From Methanobacteriota archaeon (GTDB lineage Archaea > Halobacteriota > Methanomicrobia > Methanomicrobiales > Methanoculleaceae): 16,245 nucleotides of DNA. The translations under genes and the position numbers were made by a program. The notes beneath the pieces are model-generated. The model worked only from the letters and a program-made list of their open reading frames with translations. It searched no databases and had not been told where the DNA came from. Below are positions 13,854-16,245 of this stretch, one piece after another (the stretch's first letter is position 1; every line of letters begins with the position of its first letter). The stretch covers positions 1 through 16,245 of the forward strand of contig JAEWMO010000109.1 in the NCBI GenBank assembly GCA_023457135.1. The letters run 5' to 3'.

Positions 13854-13861
13854 CATAAATA
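13854..13861 (+). promoter_or_regulatory. TATA box for leaderless lipoprotein gene
   Basis: CATAAATA is centred about 27 nt before the GTG at 13885, the spacing expected when the mRNA begins at or next to the start codon. An AT-rich tract at 13806-13816 lies too far upstream for that start. Confidence 0.6.
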
Positions 13862-13884
13862 CCCCTTTGCATAATCCCTGTAAC

Positions 13885-14529
13885 GTGACCAGCGTGTATA
13901 AATCATTATTTGTCGTTGCCGTGATGGTGGTGCTCCTTGCATCGGCCGGGTGCGCGGAGTTGCCGCAGGACGGAGAATCCGGCTGGTCCGGCCTCTTCTC
14001 GCCGTCAGAGACCCCGGATACGTCCGGGACGCAGGAGCTCGATCCCGGATACCTGACACCTGCAACCCCGTATCCCACTCCCACGAGCAGCATGGCCGGC
14101 CCCACGCTCAGCCAGGTGCCACGGGCGCCTCCGACACCGGAGCCCTACGTGATCATCTATAACCGGACGTCGCAGTTCAACCTCACGCATGGAGCGGAGG
14201 CCTTCTCCTTCAACCTGACCTCACCTCCGCTCATCATCGAGTTCCGGGTGGAGCCAGAGATGGTCACGAGGACAATAGAGGCGAAGAGTGACTACGAGAA
14301 GAAGCAGTACAAAGACTACAAGCAGACCTACCCGAGCGAAGACTCCTGGTTCAAGGTGACGGTCAGAGAACGTGGGACCGGCAGGATCGTGGCAGAGGAT
14401 GGGTTCGGAAAACTCTACAGCGTGGATGCCCGTAAGCAGGTCTTCCTAGGCCAGTATGGCAACTACCTGATTGAACTCACCGGGAACAAGGTGAAGACGC
14501 ATGTTCTGATGCGCGCAGGAGGGGTGTGA
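13885..14529 (+). CDS. Predicted surface lipoprotein, unknown function (GTG start)
   Basis: A 214-residue exported protein. The N-terminus (KSLFVVAVMVVLLASAGC) is a basic-hydrophobic signal ending at C23, a lipobox-like site, though the usual Leu at -3 is replaced by Ser. A Pro/Ser/Thr-rich low-complexity linker follows (about 40-88), then a beta-rich domain (about 89-214) with sequons NRT (93-95), NLT (99-101) and NLT (110-112). I do not recognise the domain family. The frame is open upstream to 13816, but GTG at 13885 is chosen: it puts the signal peptide at the N-terminus and has a TATA box 27 nt upstream with no ribosome-binding site, i.e. leaderless. It is divergent from the glycosyltransferase operon, fitting an extracellular, possibly glycosylated protein. 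Confidence 0.82.
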   Translation: MTSVYKSLFVVAVMVVLLASAGCAELPQDGESGWSGLFSPSETPDTSGTQELDPGYLTPATPYPTPTSSMAGPTLSQVPRAPPTPEPYVIIYNRTSQFNLTHGAEAFSFNLTSPPLIIEFRVEPEMVTRTIEAKSDYEKKQYKDYKQTYPSEDSWFKVTVRERGTGRIVAEDGFGKLYSVDARKQVFLGQYGNYLIELTGNKVKTHVLMRAGGV

Positions 14530-14559
14530 GCACTCCGGCGCCGCCGCCCTGCCGCGCCA

Positions 14560-14591
14560 GCCGGGCCGGGTGACCCGGAGCCCGGCTTTTT
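14560..14591 (+). terminator. Strong hairpin plus T5 after lipoprotein gene
   Basis: GCCGGG pairs with CCCGGC (14560-14565 with 14581-14586) and directly stacked CCGGG pairs with CCCGG (14566-14570 with 14574-14578) around a TGA loop, with a 2-nt bulge; TTTTT follows at once. It starts 31 nt after the stop codon and looks like a bacterial-style intrinsic terminator. Confidence 0.75.
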
Positions 14592-14652
14592 GCCCGATGT
14601 TCCCCGGATCCTGCAGCCTTCCCTGCAGGGCGCCCATCTTCCGGGGAGCAAG

Positions 14653-14684
14653 CCTTTTTAAGGAGAACACCCTAGTAATTAGGG
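14653..14684 (+). promoter_or_regulatory. tRNA promoter region with small inverted repeat
   Basis: CCTTTTTAAGG (14653-14663) is a TATA-like box about 46 nt before the tRNA, predicting a start near 14684 and a 5' leader of about 20 nt removed by RNase P. CCCTA-GTAAT-TAGGG (14670-14684) is a perfect 5-bp inverted repeat between the box and the predicted start. Confidence 0.5.
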
Positions 14685-14703
14685 GAAAGGCACAGGTTCT
14701 CGT

Positions 14704-14775
14704 GTCCCGGTAGGGTAGTGGATATCCTAGAAGCCTGCGGAGCTTTTGACCCGGGTTCAAATCCCGGCCGGGGCG
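14704..14775 (+). tRNA. tRNA-Arg, anticodon GCG
   Basis: A 72-nt cloverleaf can be drawn by hand. Acceptor GTCCCGG pairs with CCGGGGC (one T-G wobble) with discriminator G; T8-A9 follow; the D arm GGGTAGTGGATATCCT has the conserved A14 and GG pair but a T-T at 13-22. The anticodon stem is GAAGC/GCTTT with loop CTGCGGA, anticodon GCG at 14737-14739, reading the arginine codon CGC. The variable loop is TGAC, and the T arm is CCGGG-TTCAAAT-CCCGG. CCA is not encoded and no intron is present. A20, an arginine identity base, is present. Confidence 0.95.
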
Positions 14776-14780
14776 TTTCG

Positions 14781-14798
14781 TTTTTGGGGTTATACCCC
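14781..14798 (+). terminator. T5 tract and small hairpin after tRNA
   Basis: TTTTT begins 5 nt after the tRNA 3' end and is followed by GGGGT-TAT-ACCCC (14786-14798). A second T6 run lies at 14869-14874 inside ACCGTT/AACGGT (14865-14887). Either could end the tRNA transcript; the first is closer. No gene is seen in 14776-15011. Confidence 0.45.
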
Positions 14799-14937
14799 TG
14801 AAATTTTCTGATTCCCAGCGTAGACGCACGTTGTATGGCATAGAACCCTGCACTTTGGGGTGTAACCGTTTTTTCACCGGGAACGGTAAAGAAGAGTATC
14901 GGATACCCTCACCGGCGTTCAGGTTCCGGGGCGGGCG

Positions 14938-15024
14938 AGAGGACCCCTCTCAGAAGATGCCGACGAGGGGGCCGTGCCGGGACTCGTGCCCGGCAGGCAG
15001 CATGCCGCAGGTCAGGGGTCCTCT
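14938..15024 (-). repeat. 11-bp inverted repeat enclosing a hairpin at the 3' end of the PAS gene
   Basis: AGAGGACCCCT (14938-14948) and AGGGGTCCTCT (15014-15024) are perfect reverse complements 65 nt apart. Between them TGCCGGG/CCCGGCA (14975-14995) forms a 7-bp stem. The right arm starts at the PAS stop codon and covers the last codons, so the minus-strand mRNA would end in a long stem-loop. There is no T-run. Confidence 0.6.
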
Positions 15025-16154
15025 TCCTTCGTGGCGGCGATACGGATGAATGTCTGCGGGGGAGGCTCCCCGCCGTCCCCATGCTTCCGGAGGAACTGCC
15101 TGACGTTCGCCGACTCGACCCATCCCCGGTCGAGCTGGGTGACGATCCCGTTTATCCGGCACGACTGGTCGAGGATCTTCTCCGCAAGCGGGTCGTCGAT
15201 CATCTCCGCATACCCGACGATCACCTGGAGCGGGTTCCGGATGTGGTCCCCGATAATAGCAAACTGCTCGATATTCTTCCCGAGCTGCGCGTAAGTCTCC
15301 CGCTTCATCCGATCGGTGAGTATCCGTTCGGTGATGTCCATAACGATCAGCATGATGCAGAGCGGTTCCCCGGTGTCGTTCTGCACGACACTGCCGGAGA
15401 CCTGGATGTGGAACGGAGACCCGTCGCTCCGCAACCCGATCGTCTCTTTCACGATCGTGTGGTTATCCAGAAGATGGCCTGTAATCTCTTCGCCGACGGA
15501 GGGGGTCGCAAAGAACGCCTCCAGGTTCTTCCCCATGAATGCCTCGTCCTGCTCGTATCCGAAGATTGAGGCGAAGCCCGGGTTGGCATACATGATGGCC
15601 CCGTTGAGATCGGCGATGAGGATGCCGTTTGTCGAGGATTCAAGAGCGCTCTCCTTGATCTTCAACTCCTTCTCGGTGAGGATCCTGTCCATGATGTCCC
15701 GGGCAATCGCCACAATATACTGCTCGTCGCCGAAGGTGACGGATCGGACAGTGATCTCCATCGGGATCTCCCTTCCCCCCCGTGACACGAGGTGTGCAGT
15801 GCAGGTCTGCCGGGAGCCGGATGGAAACTCGCTGCTCTTCCGGACGGTCTCAAGAAACCCGGGCCTCTGGTGTGGGGCGATCAGGCTCGCAAACGGCATC
15901 GCAAGGAGCTCTTCTTTTGAACGGCCTAGATACGTCGTTGCCGATGCGTTGACATCCGCAAGCCTCCCGGTGTCCGCACGGATCAGGAATATTGCGTCGT
16001 GCGTCTGGTCGAGCAGGGCCCTGAACCGTTCGAGTTCGGCAAGCCGGCTCTGCAGCTCCGGATAATAACTCTTGTGCAGAGAGGTCTCTCCAAGGCCGAT
16101 GATCTTCTCCCGGAGCGTATCCCGGTCGTCAGGAGGGTCAGAGTGCATACGCAT
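15012..16154 (-). CDS. Two-PAS sensor protein with H-box but no kinase ATPase domain
   Basis: A 380-residue cytoplasmic signalling protein without membrane segments. A short coiled N-terminal region leads to PAS1 (about 42-156, ending IVAIARDIMDR) and PAS2 (about 166-278, ending LIVMDITER), each with the S-box layout such as DVNASATTYLGRS and YANPGFASIFGY. The C-terminal helical part (about 285-357) resembles a histidine-kinase dimerisation domain, with H304 in DHIRNPLQVIVGYAEMI. The chain stops about 75 residues later; no N, G1 or G2 ATPase boxes exist here or in the downstream 236 nt. It may be phosphorylated in trans or act by binding a partner. ATG at 16154 overlaps the alcohol dehydrogenase end by 17 nt; ATG at 16148 is an alternative start. 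Confidence 0.85.
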   Translation of the reverse strand: MRMHSDPPDDRDTLREKIIGLGETSLHKSYYPELQSRLAELERFRALLDQTHDAIFLIRADTGRLADVNASATTYLGRSKEELLAMPFASLIAPHQRPGFLETVRKSSEFPSGSRQTCTAHLVSRGGREIPMEITVRSVTFGDEQYIVAIARDIMDRILTEKELKIKESALESSTNGILIADLNGAIMYANPGFASIFGYEQDEAFMGKNLEAFFATPSVGEEITGHLLDNHTIVKETIGLRSDGSPFHIQVSGSVVQNDTGEPLCIMLIVMDITERILTDRMKRETYAQLGKNIEQFAIIGDHIRNPLQVIVGYAEMIDDPLAEKILDQSCRINGIVTQLDRGWVESANVRQFLRKHGDGGEPPPQTFIRIAATKEEDP

Positions 16155-16245
16155 AGATCCGTTCGAGGTCTTCGCAGGTCAGCCTGCGTGGGTTCGTCAC
16201 CATACAGGGGTCGGCATAGGCTCGTCTCGCAAGGGTGCGAATCGC
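16138..16245 (-). CDS. Iron-containing alcohol dehydrogenase, C-terminal 35 residues only
   Basis: The minus strand from the window edge is open for 35 codons to TGA at 16140-16138. The peptide contains YADPCMVTNPRRLTCEDLER and ends IYAYAL; the D-C-x-x-x-NPR-x-x-x-x-EDL pattern is the usual extreme C-terminus of group III (Fe-dependent) alcohol dehydrogenases. Catalytic and metal-binding parts are outside the window, so substrate is unknown. The stop lies 17 nt inside the PAS gene, so both are likely one transcript. Confidence 0.72.
   Translation of the reverse strand, partial: AIRTLARRAYADPCMVTNPRRLTCEDLERIYAYAL

Noticed and set aside
14446..14877. 143-codon minus-strand open frame across the tRNA
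   Set aside because: It includes the antisense of tRNA-Arg (the familiar GRDLNPG artefact) and the lipoprotein terminator.

Overview
The window looks like chromosomal DNA of a GC-rich methanogenic archaeon, most likely a Methanomicrobiales member close to Methanoculleus (genus is inferred, not shown). Archaeal markers seen directly: Alba chromatin protein, ribosomal protein S17e, PCNA-type sliding clamp, Fe-S primase large subunit PriL, archaeal-type DPM1-GtrA glycosyltransferase, TATA boxes about 27 nt upstream of start codons (leaderless genes), and a tRNA without encoded CCA. No phage, insertion sequence, CRISPR array or defence island was found; most of the window is ordinary housekeeping sequence.

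Layout. 1-4927 (all minus): a compact block reading HD-domain protein > ThiN-domain protein > S17e > dapA > dapB > 2[4Fe-4S] ferredoxin (57 codons, GTG start), then a 340-nt gap and asd > alba. asd, dapA and dapB give the aspartate-to-dihydrodipicolinate-to-tetrahydrodipicolinate steps of lysine/DAP synthesis. 5007-5189 (plus) is a 60-residue two-helix membrane protein whose probable leaderless promoter shares a TATA element with the divergent HD gene. 5186-6933 (minus) is pcna > priL, a replication operon with a TGATG stop/start overlap. Its promoter has a perfect 19-bp inverted repeat directly next to the TATA box, in a 272-bp divergent region full of short perfect palindromes. 7206-8673 (plus) is rlmE > moaA, overlapping by 23 nt.

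8674-9124 is a 451-bp non-coding block of perfect short hairpins, a C-run tract (G-quadruplex potential on the minus strand) and degenerate 51-53-bp tandem repeats whose stems differ by compensatory changes; it is the most unusual part of the window. It is followed by an unrecognised 169-residue protein coupled to an M20 metallopeptidase (plus). Convergent to these are a GT2-GtrA glycosyltransferase and a multi-spanning GT-C glycosyltransferase (minus, 10921-13588), probably for lipid-linked sugar and cell-surface glycan work. A divergent leaderless lipoprotein with a proline/threonine-rich linker and N-glycosylation sequons follows (13885-14529), closed by a strong hairpin/T-run. The 296-bp divergent spacer contains an 82-nt foldable inverted-repeat element.

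14704-14775 is tRNA-Arg(GCG). The right end carries, on minus, the last 35 codons of an iron-containing alcohol dehydrogenase overlapping a two-PAS protein that keeps a histidine-kinase H-box but ends before any ATPase domain; an 11-bp inverted repeat begins at its stop codon. All calls come from reading the sequence; no database search was run.
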